Below are positions 26,082 to 34,927 of a stretch of 64,000 bases of DNA, in pieces (position 1 is the stretch's first letter; each line of letters opens with the position of its first letter). The DNA lies in the NCBI RefSeq assembly GCF_014529705.1, contig NZ_JAANIH010000045.1, positions 1 to 64,000 on the forward strand, read 5' to 3'. Below the pieces are notes generated by a model. It worked only from the letters and a program-made list of their open reading frames with translations. It did no database searches and was not told where the DNA came from. This DNA is from Bradyrhizobium campsiandrae. GTDB lineage: Bacteria > Pseudomonadota > Alphaproteobacteria > Rhizobiales > Xanthobacteraceae. The position numbers and the translations under genes were made by a program.

Positions 26082-27368
26082 ATGCCGATCACAACAACAA
26101 GGCGCCGTCTGCTCGCTGGATCTGCCGCCGCGCTTGCGCTGCCGGCCTTCGTCCGGGCGCAAGGCGCGGTCAAGCCGCGCCTCACCGCGATCTCACAATG
26201 GTCCGCGGGCAGCGACGGGGCGGCCATCACTGCGCTGGGCAAGAAATTCGAGGAGAAAGGCGGCGTCGGGCAGCACTCGCCCGTCCCCGGCTTCACCACC
26301 GAGATGATGAACAAGCTGCGCGCGCAGATCATCGCCGGCGACCCGCCCGCCTGCTCGCAACTCAAGGGCCCGGAGATTGCGGCCTGGTCGAAGATTGCCC
26401 CGACCGTCGATCTCGACGCCGTGGTCGCCGCCGCCGATTACGAAAAGGTCGTCGCGCCGGACCTCGCCAAATTGCACAAACCGACGGGCAAGTGGATCGC
26501 GCTGCCGCTGCAGATCTACAGCACCAACATGCTGTTCCTGTCCAAGCGCGCGCTCGACAAGGCCAAGGCCGACAAGCCGCCGGTCACCTGGGCTGATTTC
26601 AATGCTCTTGCCGAGAAGATGAAGACGAACGGAGTGACCTCTCCCGTCGGCACCGGCGGCACGCGCGCAGACGATGGACAAAAATTCGAGGCGTCCCTCG
26701 CCGGTATCAGTCCCGCCGTATACCGCTCGGCCATCATGAATCTCGACAAGAAGGCCCTGGAGGGTCCTGAGGTCAAGGCCGCGTTCGCACAGATGCGCAA
26801 GCTCACAGAGTGGATGGACCCCAATGTCGGCGCCCAGCCCTATGCCACCAATCTGAAGCGCTTTATCGATGGCGACATGGGCATGCTCATCATGGGCGGA
26901 TGGGCGCAGGGCGTGTTGAAGAACGCCGGCTTCAGGCTCGACGATTTCATCATCGCGCCAGGCCCGAGCGATAATGGCAAGCCGGTATTTCTGCTGAATG
27001 CCGACGCCTTCATCTTCTGGCAGCGCAAGGAGGCTGATCTGCAGGCCGGCCAGATGTTGATGGCCCAGCTCGTGATGGATCCGGCGATCCAGACCATGTA
27101 CTCGCAAATCACGGGATCGATCCCCGTGCGCACCGACGTCGATCTGTCCGGCGAGGGGTGGTCGGATGGTCAACGGACAACCGCGGCCGCACTGAAGAAC
27201 GCCATGGGCAATAATCAGGCCGTCCTGAGCCTTGCGCACAATATGGCGCAGGAAAACGGCCTGACGGCTGCGATGATCGACGTGTTCACCGAATACGCGA
27301 AGAACAAGACGATCAAGCCGGAAGAGGCTGTCGCCCGCCTCGCCGACGCCGTCGAGGGCGCGCGTTGA
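26082..27368 (+). CDS. Sugar ABC transporter, substrate-binding protein
   Basis: 428 residues. A TAT-like signal (TTTRRRLLAGSAAALALPAFVRAQ) begins the protein. The remainder is a family 1 (CUT1) solute-binding protein: an ITALGKKFEEKGG-type strand-helix start, QIIAGDPPACSQLKGPEIAAW, IALPLQIYSTNMLFLSK, DGDMGMLIMGGWAQGVLK and a C-terminal GSIPVR segment. It captures a carbohydrate in the periplasm for the permeases encoded next. GGGAGGAA lies before the ATG. The permease gene overlaps its stop by 4 nt. Confidence 0.9.
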   Translation: MPITTTRRRLLAGSAAALALPAFVRAQGAVKPRLTAISQWSAGSDGAAITALGKKFEEKGGVGQHSPVPGFTTEMMNKLRAQIIAGDPPACSQLKGPEIAAWSKIAPTVDLDAVVAAADYEKVVAPDLAKLHKPTGKWIALPLQIYSTNMLFLSKRALDKAKADKPPVTWADFNALAEKMKTNGVTSPVGTGGTRADDGQKFEASLAGISPAVYRSAIMNLDKKALEGPEVKAAFAQMRKLTEWMDPNVGAQPYATNLKRFIDGDMGMLIMGGWAQGVLKNAGFRLDDFIIAPGPSDNGKPVFLLNADAFIFWQRKEADLQAGQMLMAQLVMDPAIQTMYSQITGSIPVRTDVDLSGEGWSDGQRTTAAALKNAMGNNQAVLSLAHNMAQENGLTAAMIDVFTEYAKNKTIKPEEAVARLADAVEGAR

Positions 27369-28288
27369 CGAGCGCCGCTTCGACAGCCACGGGCCGGCCG
27401 GCGACCTCCGCGATGGTGCGCCGGCTGCCCGAATACCTGATGATCTGGGTGCCGCTGCTGTTGTCCGCAGCGCACCTCATCTCGTTTTCGATCTGGACGA
27501 TCTGGATTTCGTTTACGCCCTCGACCCTTGTGCCTGTTGCGGGCTGGGTGGGCTTGCGCAACTACAACGCCGTCCTGGCGTCACGAAACTGGCAGATCGC
27601 CTTCGACAATCTCCTGTTGTTCGGCATCGCTTTCGTGCTGCTCAGCCTGACGACCGGTCTGCTGCTCGCGATCCTGCTCGATCAGCGCATTCGCGGCGAG
27701 AACGTGCTGCGGACCATCTTCCTGTACCCGCTGGCGGTGTCGTTCGTCGTCACGGGCACGGTGTGGAGCTGGCTGCTCAATCCCGGCATCGGCATCGAGA
27801 AGCTCGTCCATGACCTCGGCTGGACCACATTCCACTTCGACTGGCTGGTCAACCGCGACATGGCGATCTGGACCATTGTCATCGCGGCGATCTGGCAGTC
27901 GTCGGGCTTTGCGATGGCCCTCTTCCTGGCCGGCCTGCGCTCCGTCGATTCCGATATCATCAAGGCGGCACAGATCGACGGTGCCGGGCCGATCCGAACC
28001 TATTGGCGCGTCATTCTGCCGACGCTCTGGCCGATCACCATCACGGTCGTCGTTGTCCAGCTGCAGTTCGCGATCTCGGCCTTCGACCTCGTCCGCGCGC
28101 TCACCAATGGCGGACCGGGGATAGCGACCCAGCTGCCGGCGCTTGTCGTCTACGATCTGATGTTCCAGCGCAGCCAGCTCGGCCGGGGCGCGGCGGCGGC
28201 CGTTCTCATGTTGCTCATCCTTCTCGCAGTGCTGCTGCCCTATGCGGCGTGGCGTTATGTCCGGGGACGGCAGGCTGCCCATGCGTGA
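27365..28288 (+). CDS. Sugar ABC transporter, permease 1 (MalF/UgpA type)
   Basis: 307 residues with six membrane helices. The TTG at 27365 overlaps the upstream TGA (TTGA); an in-frame ATG at 27413 would remove 16 residues. The EAA-like cytoplasmic loop that contacts the ATPase is IIKAAQIDGAGPIRTYWRVILPTLWP. ALTNGGP and a final hydrophobic helix are typical of CUT1 inner-membrane components. It works with the second permease and the UgpC-like ATPase. Confidence 0.88.
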   Translation: MTSAASTATGRPATSAMVRRLPEYLMIWVPLLLSAAHLISFSIWTIWISFTPSTLVPVAGWVGLRNYNAVLASRNWQIAFDNLLLFGIAFVLLSLTTGLLLAILLDQRIRGENVLRTIFLYPLAVSFVVTGTVWSWLLNPGIGIEKLVHDLGWTTFHFDWLVNRDMAIWTIVIAAIWQSSGFAMALFLAGLRSVDSDIIKAAQIDGAGPIRTYWRVILPTLWPITITVVVVQLQFAISAFDLVRALTNGGPGIATQLPALVVYDLMFQRSQLGRGAAAAVLMLLILLAVLLPYAAWRYVRGRQAAHA

Positions 28289-29138
28289 CCGAAGCTTCGC
28301 TCCAACCCGAATTCTGACCTATCTCGTCGCGACATTGTTCGCGGCCGCCTACCTCGCGCCGCTGCTCGTCGTCGTACTGAACTCGCTTCGGACCAATGAG
28401 GAAATCGCGCAGAGTTCAATGATCGGCTGGCCGCAACATATGGCGTGGGGCAATTACGCCCTGGCCTGGAGCGGCTTCTGCGTCGCCGAGACGTGCGCCG
28501 GGATCCGGCCGTATATGCTGAACTCGGCGCTGATCACGATCCCCGCCACGATCTTCTCGACCCTGCTCGGTGCGGTCGCCGGTTACGCCGTGTCGCTCTG
28601 GCGCTTTCGCGGCGATGTCTGGATCTACGGCATCGTGACGCTAGGCCTGTTCCTGCCGCAGCAGATGCGCCTCTTGCCCTGGACCATCGTGCTGCGGGAC
28701 ATCGGCCTCATCAACACGCTGTCGGGTCTCGTACTGATTCATACGATTCAGGGGCTCTCCTTCACGGTGCTGTTCTGCCGCAACTATTACGTCGCCATTC
28801 CACACGAGCTGATCCGAGCCGCGCGCATCGACGGCGCCGGCTTCTTCCGCATTTTCTGGCGCATCATCCTGCCGCTCTCGGGCCCCATCCTGCTCGTCAC
28901 CGTGATCTGGCAGTTCACCCATATCTGGAACGAATTCCTCTATGGCGTGACCTTCACGCCCGGCCAGCAACAGCCCGTGACGGCGGCGCTGATCGCGCTG
29001 TCTGCCGCGGTCGCGGACATCCCGCAGCATGGGGTGCAGAGCGCGGCGGTGATCATCGCAGCCCTGCCCACGCTGCTGATCTATCTCTTTGGCGGCAAGT
29101 ACTTCGTACGCGGCCTCACTGCCGGGGCCGTGAAATGA
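28281..29138 (+). CDS. Sugar ABC transporter, permease 2 (MalG/UgpE type)
   Basis: 285 residues from the ATG at 28281, overlapping the first permease by 8 nt; starts further upstream lie deep in that gene. Six membrane helices. The EAA loop is LIRAARIDGAGFFRIFWRIILPLSGP, and FTHIWNEFLYGVTFT and the C-terminal KYFVRGLTAGAVK are MalG-type signatures. It pairs with permease 1 to form the translocation channel. Confidence 0.9.
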   Translation: MRDRSFAPTRILTYLVATLFAAAYLAPLLVVVLNSLRTNEEIAQSSMIGWPQHMAWGNYALAWSGFCVAETCAGIRPYMLNSALITIPATIFSTLLGAVAGYAVSLWRFRGDVWIYGIVTLGLFLPQQMRLLPWTIVLRDIGLINTLSGLVLIHTIQGLSFTVLFCRNYYVAIPHELIRAARIDGAGFFRIFWRIILPLSGPILLVTVIWQFTHIWNEFLYGVTFTPGQQQPVTAALIALSAAVADIPQHGVQSAAVIIAALPTLLIYLFGGKYFVRGLTAGAVK

Positions 29139-29148
29139 TGGATGTGTC

Positions 29149-30264
29149 ATGGCAGCCCTGAGCATTCGCAGCCTCTCCAAGCGCTACGCCAATCTCGAGG
29201 TGCTCAAGGGCATCGATCTCGACATCGAGAGCGGCGAATTCACCGTGCTGGTCGGGCCGTCCGGCTGCGGCAAGTCCACGCTGCTCAACATCGTCGCCGG
29301 CCTCGATCGCGCCAGCGACGGCACCATCGAGATCGGCGGGCGCAACGTCAACGACGTCCTGCCCAAGGACCGCGACATCGCCATGGTGTTCCAGTCCTAC
29401 GCGCTCTATCCGTCGATGACGGTGCGTCAGAACATCACGTTCGGCATGGAATGCCGCCACGTGCCGAAGGCGGAGCAGGAGAAGGCGGTGGCGAATGTCG
29501 CAAAACTGCTCCAGATCGAACCGCTGCTCGGCCGCAAGCCGGCGCAATTGTCGGGCGGTCAGCGCCAGCGCGTGGCGATGGGGCGCGCCTTGGTGCGCGA
29601 TCCCCTGCTCTTCCTGTTCGACGAGCCGCTCTCCAATCTCGACGCCAAGCTGCGGGTCGAGATGCGGATGGAGATCAAGCGGCTGCACCAGCGCATCGGC
29701 GCCACCATCGTCTATGTCACCCACGACCAGATCGAGGCGATGACGATGGCGACCCGGATCGCCGTCATGCATCAGGGCCGCGTGCAGCAATTCGCCGACC
29801 CCGACACCGTCTACCGCTATCCGGCCAATCTGTTCGTCGCCCGCTTCATGGGCTCGCCGCCGATGAACACGATGCCGGCAAGGCTCGAGGCAGATAGCAG
29901 TGGACCCGTGGTGGTGATCGGCGCAGGCCGGCCGGACGAGGTTCGTCTGCATCTGCAAGGCTACGACGCGGCCGCGTCCTATATCGGCCGCGAGGTGGTG
30001 CTGGGAATCAGGCCGGAATGTATTGCCGAGGGCGAGCGGGTGTTCTCCGCTGCGGCTGGACCGCCCGTCATCGTCACCGCGCCTGTCGAGCTGGTCGAAC
30101 CCACCGGCGCGGAAACCATCGTCCTGCTGCGGCTTGGCGGCGAGCCGGCACAGGCGCGCATCTCGCCGGATATCCGGCCGACGCCCGGCACCTCCGCCGC
30201 CTTTGCACTCGATACCCGCCGCATTTGCCTGTTCGACCCCGAGACGGAGCGACTGATCGCATGA
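29149..30264 (+). CDS. Sugar ABC transporter, ATP-binding protein (UgpC/MalK type)
   Basis: 371 residues. Walker A is GPSGCGKST, the signature is LSGGQRQRVAMGRALVRDP, Walker B is LFLFDEPLSNLD, and the switch His lies in VTHDQIEAMT. The C-terminal third is a TOBE regulatory domain (FVARFMGSPPMNTMPARL; VVLGIRPECI). It energises uptake through the two permeases. It starts 10 bases after permease 2 and overlaps the SDR gene by 4 nt, so transport and catabolism are co-expressed. Confidence 0.93.
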   Translation: MAALSIRSLSKRYANLEVLKGIDLDIESGEFTVLVGPSGCGKSTLLNIVAGLDRASDGTIEIGGRNVNDVLPKDRDIAMVFQSYALYPSMTVRQNITFGMECRHVPKAEQEKAVANVAKLLQIEPLLGRKPAQLSGGQRQRVAMGRALVRDPLLFLFDEPLSNLDAKLRVEMRMEIKRLHQRIGATIVYVTHDQIEAMTMATRIAVMHQGRVQQFADPDTVYRYPANLFVARFMGSPPMNTMPARLEADSSGPVVVIGAGRPDEVRLHLQGYDAAASYIGREVVLGIRPECIAEGERVFSAAAGPPVIVTAPVELVEPTGAETIVLLRLGGEPAQARISPDIRPTPGTSAAFALDTRRICLFDPETERLIA

Positions 30265-31028
30265 CCAAGACGACCTATGCCGGCCTCGCGGACCGCGTGG
30301 TGCTGATCACCGGAGGCGCCAGCGGCATCGGCGCCGCCTTCGTGCGCGCCTTTGCCGCGCAGGGCTCCCGTGTCGCCTTTCTCGACATCGATGCAGAGGC
30401 GGGGCAAGCGTTGGCGCAGGAGGTGGCGAACAGCTCGGGCACCGCCCCGCTGTTCGTGCCCTGCGACCTCCTGGACATCGACGCGCTGCGCGCCGCACTG
30501 GCAAACGTCCACGCCGCGCTCGGCGATGCCGCGGTGCTGGTCAACAATGCCGCCAACGACCAGCGTCAGGTGCTGGCGGACGTCGCGCCGCCGGATTTCG
30601 ACTGGATGATCGGCGTCAATTTCAAGCACGTCTTCTTTGCAGCCCAGGCCGTGGTGCCGCAGATGCAGGCGCGCGGCGGCGGCTCGATCCTCAACATGTC
30701 GTCGGTGGCCTGGATGCGCGGCGCGCCGGCGCTGCCGGTCTACGCTGCGGCGAAGGCGGCGATCGTCGGCTTCACCAACTCGCTCGGTCGCAAGTTCGGC
30801 GCCGACCGCCTCCGCGTCAACGCGATCGCGCCGGGGATGGTGATCACCGAGCGTCAGCGCAAGCTGTGGTATCCGGACGAACGACAGATCGCCGAGATGC
30901 GGACGCGCCAGGCCATTCCCGATGCGGTGACACCAGAGGATATCGCCGACATGGCGCTCTACCTCGCCTCCGACGCCAGCCGGCGCATCACCTGCCAGTG
31001 TTTCCGCGTCGATGGTGGCTTGGCCTAA
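30261..31028 (+). CDS. SDR-family dehydrogenase, XylB-like sugar dehydrogenase
   Basis: 255 residues. The ATG at 30261 overlaps the ATPase stop (ATGA). A classical short-chain dehydrogenase: TGGASGIG nucleotide motif (18-25), acidic LDID after strand 2 favouring NAD, NNAAND, and Ser148/Tyr161/Lys165 of the catalytic triad (VYAAAK). From memory of Caulobacter XylB, the NAANDQR-LADV segment, RQRKLWYPDERQI and the C-terminal CFRVDGG resemble D-xylose 1-dehydrogenase. With the ABC genes this points to oxidation of a pentose or related aldose to the lactone. The exact sugar is unproven. Confidence 0.82.
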   Translation: MTKTTYAGLADRVVLITGGASGIGAAFVRAFAAQGSRVAFLDIDAEAGQALAQEVANSSGTAPLFVPCDLLDIDALRAALANVHAALGDAAVLVNNAANDQRQVLADVAPPDFDWMIGVNFKHVFFAAQAVVPQMQARGGGSILNMSSVAWMRGAPALPVYAAAKAAIVGFTNSLGRKFGADRLRVNAIAPGMVITERQRKLWYPDERQIAEMRTRQAIPDAVTPEDIADMALYLASDASRRITCQCFRVDGGLA

Positions 31029-31050
31029 AGCATGATCCGCGCGTCGAGGC

Positions 31051-31524
31051 TCATTTCTTGATGTCGGCTGCGACCAGCACGCGATGACCGGTCAAGAGAT
31101 CCTGAAGGGCCTGCAACGCGGCGATGCCGCAATGCGTGTCCTGCTCGCCATTGCCGCCGCTCAGCCCGACACCGCCGACCACCTCGTCGTCGACCACGAT
31201 CGGGAAGCCGCCGACAAACACGGCGAACCTGCCTTCAAAGCTCCACTGGATTCCGAACGCTTCGTTGCCGGGAAGCGCCGGTCCGTTCGGCATCTGGTTG
31301 AACAAGTGCGTCGAGCGCTTGTGCCCCGCCGCGGTAAAGGCCTTGTTCCAAGCGATCTGCGGGCCGGTGAGGCGCGCCCCGTCCATCCGTTCGAGCACGA
31401 TCGGGTAGCCACCATCGTCCACGATGCAAACGGTCTCGGGCACACCGATGTCCGCGGCCTTCTTCAACGCCGCAGCCGCCATGTGCCTGGCTTCCGCCAA
31501 TTCAAGCTTGATTGATGTTCTCAT
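31051..31524 (-). CDS. GlcG/HbpS-family (DUF336) protein
   Basis: 157 residues. The family core is visible: an N-terminal helix (LAEARHMAAAALKKAADIG), the VCIVDDGGYPIVLERMDGA strand-turn, PQIAWNKAFTAAGHKRST, and GGFPIVVDDEVVGGVGLSGGNGEQD, matching the heme-binding-protein-like HbpS/GlcG fold. Members occur in glycolate, propanediol and aromatic catabolic operons, often as small auxiliary proteins; some bind heme or cobalamin. It is last in the leftward operon after the aldehyde dehydrogenase (59-base gap). No signal peptide, so it is probably cytoplasmic. Confidence 0.85.
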   Translation of the reverse strand: MRTSIKLELAEARHMAAAALKKAADIGVPETVCIVDDGGYPIVLERMDGARLTGPQIAWNKAFTAAGHKRSTHLFNQMPNGPALPGNEAFGIQWSFEGRFAVFVGGFPIVVDDEVVGGVGLSGGNGEQDTHCGIAALQALQDLLTGHRVLVAADIKK

Positions 31525-31583
31525 CTCGTCCCTTTGTCTGTCAGCCGCGACGCCGCGATTTCAGCATCGCTCGAATTCGCGCT

Positions 31584-33080
31584 TCAGCATCCGCGGTACA
31601 CGGTCTTGATCTGGGTGTAGAACTCGAGCCCGGCACGGCCGGACTCGCGGAATGTCGATGTACTCGACCGCTTCAAGCCTCCGAACGGCGCATTGATCAG
31701 ATTGCCGGTCGTGGTGCGGTTGATCTTGACGGTCCCCGACTGAATGTCATTGGCGAAATCGTGCATGATACGTGGGTTTTTCGTCGCGATCGCGGCGGAC
31801 AATCCGTATTCGGTGTCATTGGCCTTGGCGATGGCATCCGCATAGGACTCGACCTCGATGATCGCAATGACGGGGCCGAAGATTTCCTCGCGGGCGATCG
31901 TCATCTGTTGCGTAACGTCGGTAAAGATCGCCGGCGAGACGTAGTAGCCGCCGTCATAGCCGGCGCCGGTGAGCCGCTCGCCGCCGCAAAGGTGCCTCGC
32001 CTCCCGCTTGCCGATCGCGACATAGCGCAGCACGGTCTCGAGCTGCCTGGCGGTTGCGAGCGGCCCGAGGTCCATTCCAGCCGTGAGACCGTCGCCGATC
32101 TTCAACGCCTTGACCCGGGCAACCAGCCGCTCCGTGAAGTCGGCCGCTACCTGTTTCATGACCAGGACGCGGCTGGTGCCGGTGCAAGCCTGGCCGGCGA
32201 GCGACAGGCCGCCTTTCACGGTCAGGTCGACCGCCTTGTCGAGATCGGCATCGTCCATCACGATCAGCGGATTCTTGCCGCCGAGCTCCATCTGCGTGCG
32301 CGTCGTGAAGCTGACCGAGCGGCAGATCTGCTCGCCCGCTGCGGTCGAGCCGGTAAAGGAGATGGCGCGGATCTCGGGCGCTACGGTGATGGCCGGTCCG
32401 ATCTCGCCGGCCGAACCGGTGATGAAGTTCAGGACGCCCTTGGGCAGGCCGGCCGTCACCAGCGTCTCGGCAAGCCGGTAGCCGCTCAGCGGCGCATCCG
32501 ACGACGGCTTGAACACCACCGTATTGCCGGTGATGAGCGCAGGCGCGATCTTGCGGGCCGGGATCGAGATGGGAAAATTCCACGGCGTGATGACCGAGAC
32601 GACGCCGAGCGGCTCGCGCAGCGTGTAGACGGTCATGTCGGGATCGTCGTTCGGAAAGACCTCGCCCACCAGCGACTGGCCTTCGACGGCATAGAAGCGC
32701 AACGTCTGCGCCGAGCGCAGCACCTCGTCCCTGGCGAGGTTGAGCGCCTTGCCCATTTCGCGCGTCATCTCTTGTGCGATCTGCTCGGCCTGCGCCTCGA
32801 GACGATCGGCCGCACGATTGAGAATGGCCGCGCGCGCCGAGACCGGCGTTTTCCTCCAGCGCTCGCAGGCGGCCACAGCCGCGTTGACCGCGAGCTTGGC
32901 CTCGGCGGCCGTCGAGGCCTGAAAGCGACCGACGATATCGGAGGTGTCGGCAGGATTGGTGTTGTCGAAGGGCTTTGCAACGCCCCGCAACTGCTCGCCA
33001 TTGATGAGGTTCGGGAATTCCTCGACCTGCGGCCGGCCAGTCTCCGAACCGTGAGTACGCGTCGTCGCGACATCGCTCAT
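31584..33080 (-). CDS. Aldehyde dehydrogenase (possibly semialdehyde type)
   Basis: 498 residues, full length for the NAD(P)-dependent ALDH superfamily. Key residues are Asn168 in TPWNFP, Glu265 in MELGGKN and the nucleophile Cys299 in GQACTGTSR. PFGGLKRSS near the C-terminus and the CTGTSR context resemble alpha-ketoglutarate-semialdehyde and related dehydrogenases, but substrate assignment from motifs is weak. It is the middle gene of the leftward unit, 16 bases after the permease. In this locus it is the natural candidate to oxidise an aldehyde released by the divergently encoded diiron oxidase. Confidence 0.88.
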   Translation of the reverse strand: MSDVATTRTHGSETGRPQVEEFPNLINGEQLRGVAKPFDNTNPADTSDIVGRFQASTAAEAKLAVNAAVAACERWRKTPVSARAAILNRAADRLEAQAEQIAQEMTREMGKALNLARDEVLRSAQTLRFYAVEGQSLVGEVFPNDDPDMTVYTLREPLGVVSVITPWNFPISIPARKIAPALITGNTVVFKPSSDAPLSGYRLAETLVTAGLPKGVLNFITGSAGEIGPAITVAPEIRAISFTGSTAAGEQICRSVSFTTRTQMELGGKNPLIVMDDADLDKAVDLTVKGGLSLAGQACTGTSRVLVMKQVAADFTERLVARVKALKIGDGLTAGMDLGPLATARQLETVLRYVAIGKREARHLCGGERLTGAGYDGGYYVSPAIFTDVTQQMTIAREEIFGPVIAIIEVESYADAIAKANDTEYGLSAAIATKNPRIMHDFANDIQSGTVKINRTTTGNLINAPFGGLKRSSTSTFRESGRAGLEFYTQIKTVYRGC

Positions 33081-33096
33081 GATGACAGAACCTTCT

Positions 33097-34644
33097 TCAA
33101 TGCCAGATCAGGACCGCGCAGATGGTCGAGGTCACCAGCCCCGCCAGCACCGGCACCATCACCGTCTGGACGATCTGGAAAACCGGCACGCGCGCGAACC
33201 CCGCCACCGCGATCAGAGACGACCACGCCACCAGCGTGCCCCCACCTGTCCAGACCGCCCCCATCTGGCCGACGGCCGCAAGCGTTGCTGGATCGAGCCC
33301 GACCGTCGGCGCCAACGCGCCCGACAACGACCCGGTGAGCGGCAGGCCGGCGAAGCCCGACCCGTCGATACCGGTGATCATGCCGGCGATCAGGACCCCG
33401 AACGCGACAAAGACCTGATTGCCCGGAATCCAGTGCTGCGCAGCCTGAACCAGTTCGAACAGAAGATTGGGCGCCTGAGCCGCGGGGACGCCAAGAATCG
33501 GAGCCGACAGCCCCTGCTCGGCGCCGAGAAAAAAGAATCCGGCAATCGGCAGCACGGATCCCATGGCCTTGAATGCGAAGATGAAGCCTTCGGTGACATG
33601 GTCGGCGCTGGTATCGAGGAATTCGCGCAAGGGGTCGGTGACGAACGAGGCCCAGATCATCAGCACGGCGGCAACGCCGCCCACCAGTGCCGCGGCATCG
33701 CCACCCTTGAGGTCATGGCCGATCCCGAGCTTGGAGAGCACCATCACGACGATGACGCCAAGGAAGGCGAGCGGCGTCACCACTGCGAAGATCTTCGACC
33801 ATTTTTCGCGCGCATCGGGAATCGCAGCGAGCGCTTTGTCGATCTGCCCCTGATTTGCCAGCGGCGTCTGGTCGCCGGCGGTGCCCCGGGCGAGCTCGAC
33901 CTTGTCGAACGTCCCCTCCTGCGCGATGCGCGCCAGCTCGCCGTTGCTCGACTTCGCCTGCCAACGTTCGAGCAGCCCGTCATCCGGCTTGGTGATGAAC
34001 TTGCGGATCGCGAAGTAACCCAGCAGCAGCGCGACGCTTCCGGTGATCAGTGACAGCACCAACGCCCGGTCCGCGACCGCGGCAGCGCTCACCGCAACAC
34101 CTGCGGCCTTCGCGCTGATGCCCGGAGCAACACCAATGACATAATCCGACGACAGCGCCATGCCCTGGCCGGCGATCGCAATCGCCAGCGCGCCGCCGAG
34201 CGGCGGCAATCCCGCCGCGATCGCCGCGGGCAGCAGCACCGCCGAGACCAGCGGCACCGCCGGTGTCGGCCAGAAGAAGAGCGAGATCACGTAAGTGATG
34301 CCGGCCAGAACGAAATAGGCCGTGTGCCCGTCCTTCATCACGGTGCGGAACGGCTCCACCATGCGGATGTCGGACCGCAGCACCTTCAGCGCGTTGAGCA
34401 GCGCAGTCATCAGCGCGATCACCAGGAAGATGTTGAACAGCTCCTTCGCGGCCGTGAAACTGGCATTGAAGATGCTTCCGAGCGCAGCAATCGGACTGTG
34501 CGTCCAGGCGAGCGCGACCAGAAAGGTCGCAAGGACCGACGGCACCACCACGTTGGCGCGCCAGATCATGGTCAGGACGATGAGGGCCACCCCGAGCAGG
34601 TAGACCCAGTGCGCGGCGACGATCGGAACTTGCGGCATTGTCAT
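33097..34644 (-). CDS. Integral membrane permease (GntP/CitMHS-like)
   Basis: 515 residues from the ATG at 34644, which has GGGGGAG 8 nt upstream; a start at 34668 is less likely. About twelve membrane helices, with a large soluble loop near 230-280 (RKFITKPDDGLLERWQAKSS onwards). The C-terminal block GMITGIDGSGFAGLPLTGS and WTGGGTLVAWSSL resembles ion-coupled carboxylate/gluconate transporters. It is first in the leftward operon, directly downstream of one TTGTATACTGTATNC element, and probably imports the substrate of the pathway. Family placement is tentative. Confidence 0.75.
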   Translation of the reverse strand: MTMPQVPIVAAHWVYLLGVALIVLTMIWRANVVVPSVLATFLVALAWTHSPIAALGSIFNASFTAAKELFNIFLVIALMTALLNALKVLRSDIRMVEPFRTVMKDGHTAYFVLAGITYVISLFFWPTPAVPLVSAVLLPAAIAAGLPPLGGALAIAIAGQGMALSSDYVIGVAPGISAKAAGVAVSAAAVADRALVLSLITGSVALLLGYFAIRKFITKPDDGLLERWQAKSSNGELARIAQEGTFDKVELARGTAGDQTPLANQGQIDKALAAIPDAREKWSKIFAVVTPLAFLGVIVVMVLSKLGIGHDLKGGDAAALVGGVAAVLMIWASFVTDPLREFLDTSADHVTEGFIFAFKAMGSVLPIAGFFFLGAEQGLSAPILGVPAAQAPNLLFELVQAAQHWIPGNQVFVAFGVLIAGMITGIDGSGFAGLPLTGSLSGALAPTVGLDPATLAAVGQMGAVWTGGGTLVAWSSLIAVAGFARVPVFQIVQTVMVPVLAGLVTSTICAVLIWH

Positions 34645-34674
34645 GCGATGCGCTCCCCCAGGCAGCACCTAATT

Positions 34675-34689
34675 TTGTATACTGTATTC
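34675..34689. promoter_or_regulatory. Candidate GntR operator, leftward side
   Basis: TTGTATACTGTATTC, 30 bases upstream of the permease ATG. It matches the second site at 34846-34860 at 14 of 15 positions. The core is close to a palindrome (GTATAC-T-GTAT[A/T]C), as expected for a dimeric FCD-type GntR regulator. Confidence 0.6.
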
Positions 34690-34756
34690 GAAAAATGCAA
34701 CAACTAAGTGTGAATTATCTTGCAGAGGCGTCTTGGAATCAAAATTCTCACAAATA

Positions 34757-34790
34757 TATCATATTGATTTGTATAGATAAAAATATGATA
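34757..34790. repeat. AT-rich inverted repeat in the divergent control region
   Basis: Perfect 9-base arms TATCATATT (34757-34765) and AATATGATA (34782-34790) separated by 16 bases. They lie in a stretch from about 34670 to 34795 that is much more AT-rich than the rest of the window. It could be a further binding site, a promoter element or a bendable spacer between the two operators. No gene is seen between 34645 and 34927. Confidence 0.55.
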
Positions 34791-34845
34791 CCCACAGTCA
34801 AAGCGAGCCTCCCCCTTAGCTCCGCGCGTTGACGCGAGATCAAAA

Positions 34846-34860
34846 TTGTATACTGTATAC
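34846..34860. promoter_or_regulatory. Candidate GntR operator, rightward side
   Basis: TTGTATACTGTATAC, 67 bases upstream of the diiron oxidase ATG and 171 bases from the leftward copy. The two GTATAC hexamers are palindromic around one base. Two copies flanking the AT-rich centre suggest one regulator controls both transcripts. Confidence 0.62.
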
Positions 34861-34927
34861 TTTTATTGCATGGGCCTGACAGCCGCGACCAATCCGGCCC
34901 CCCTTTCGGCGACACAGGAGCGCGACG

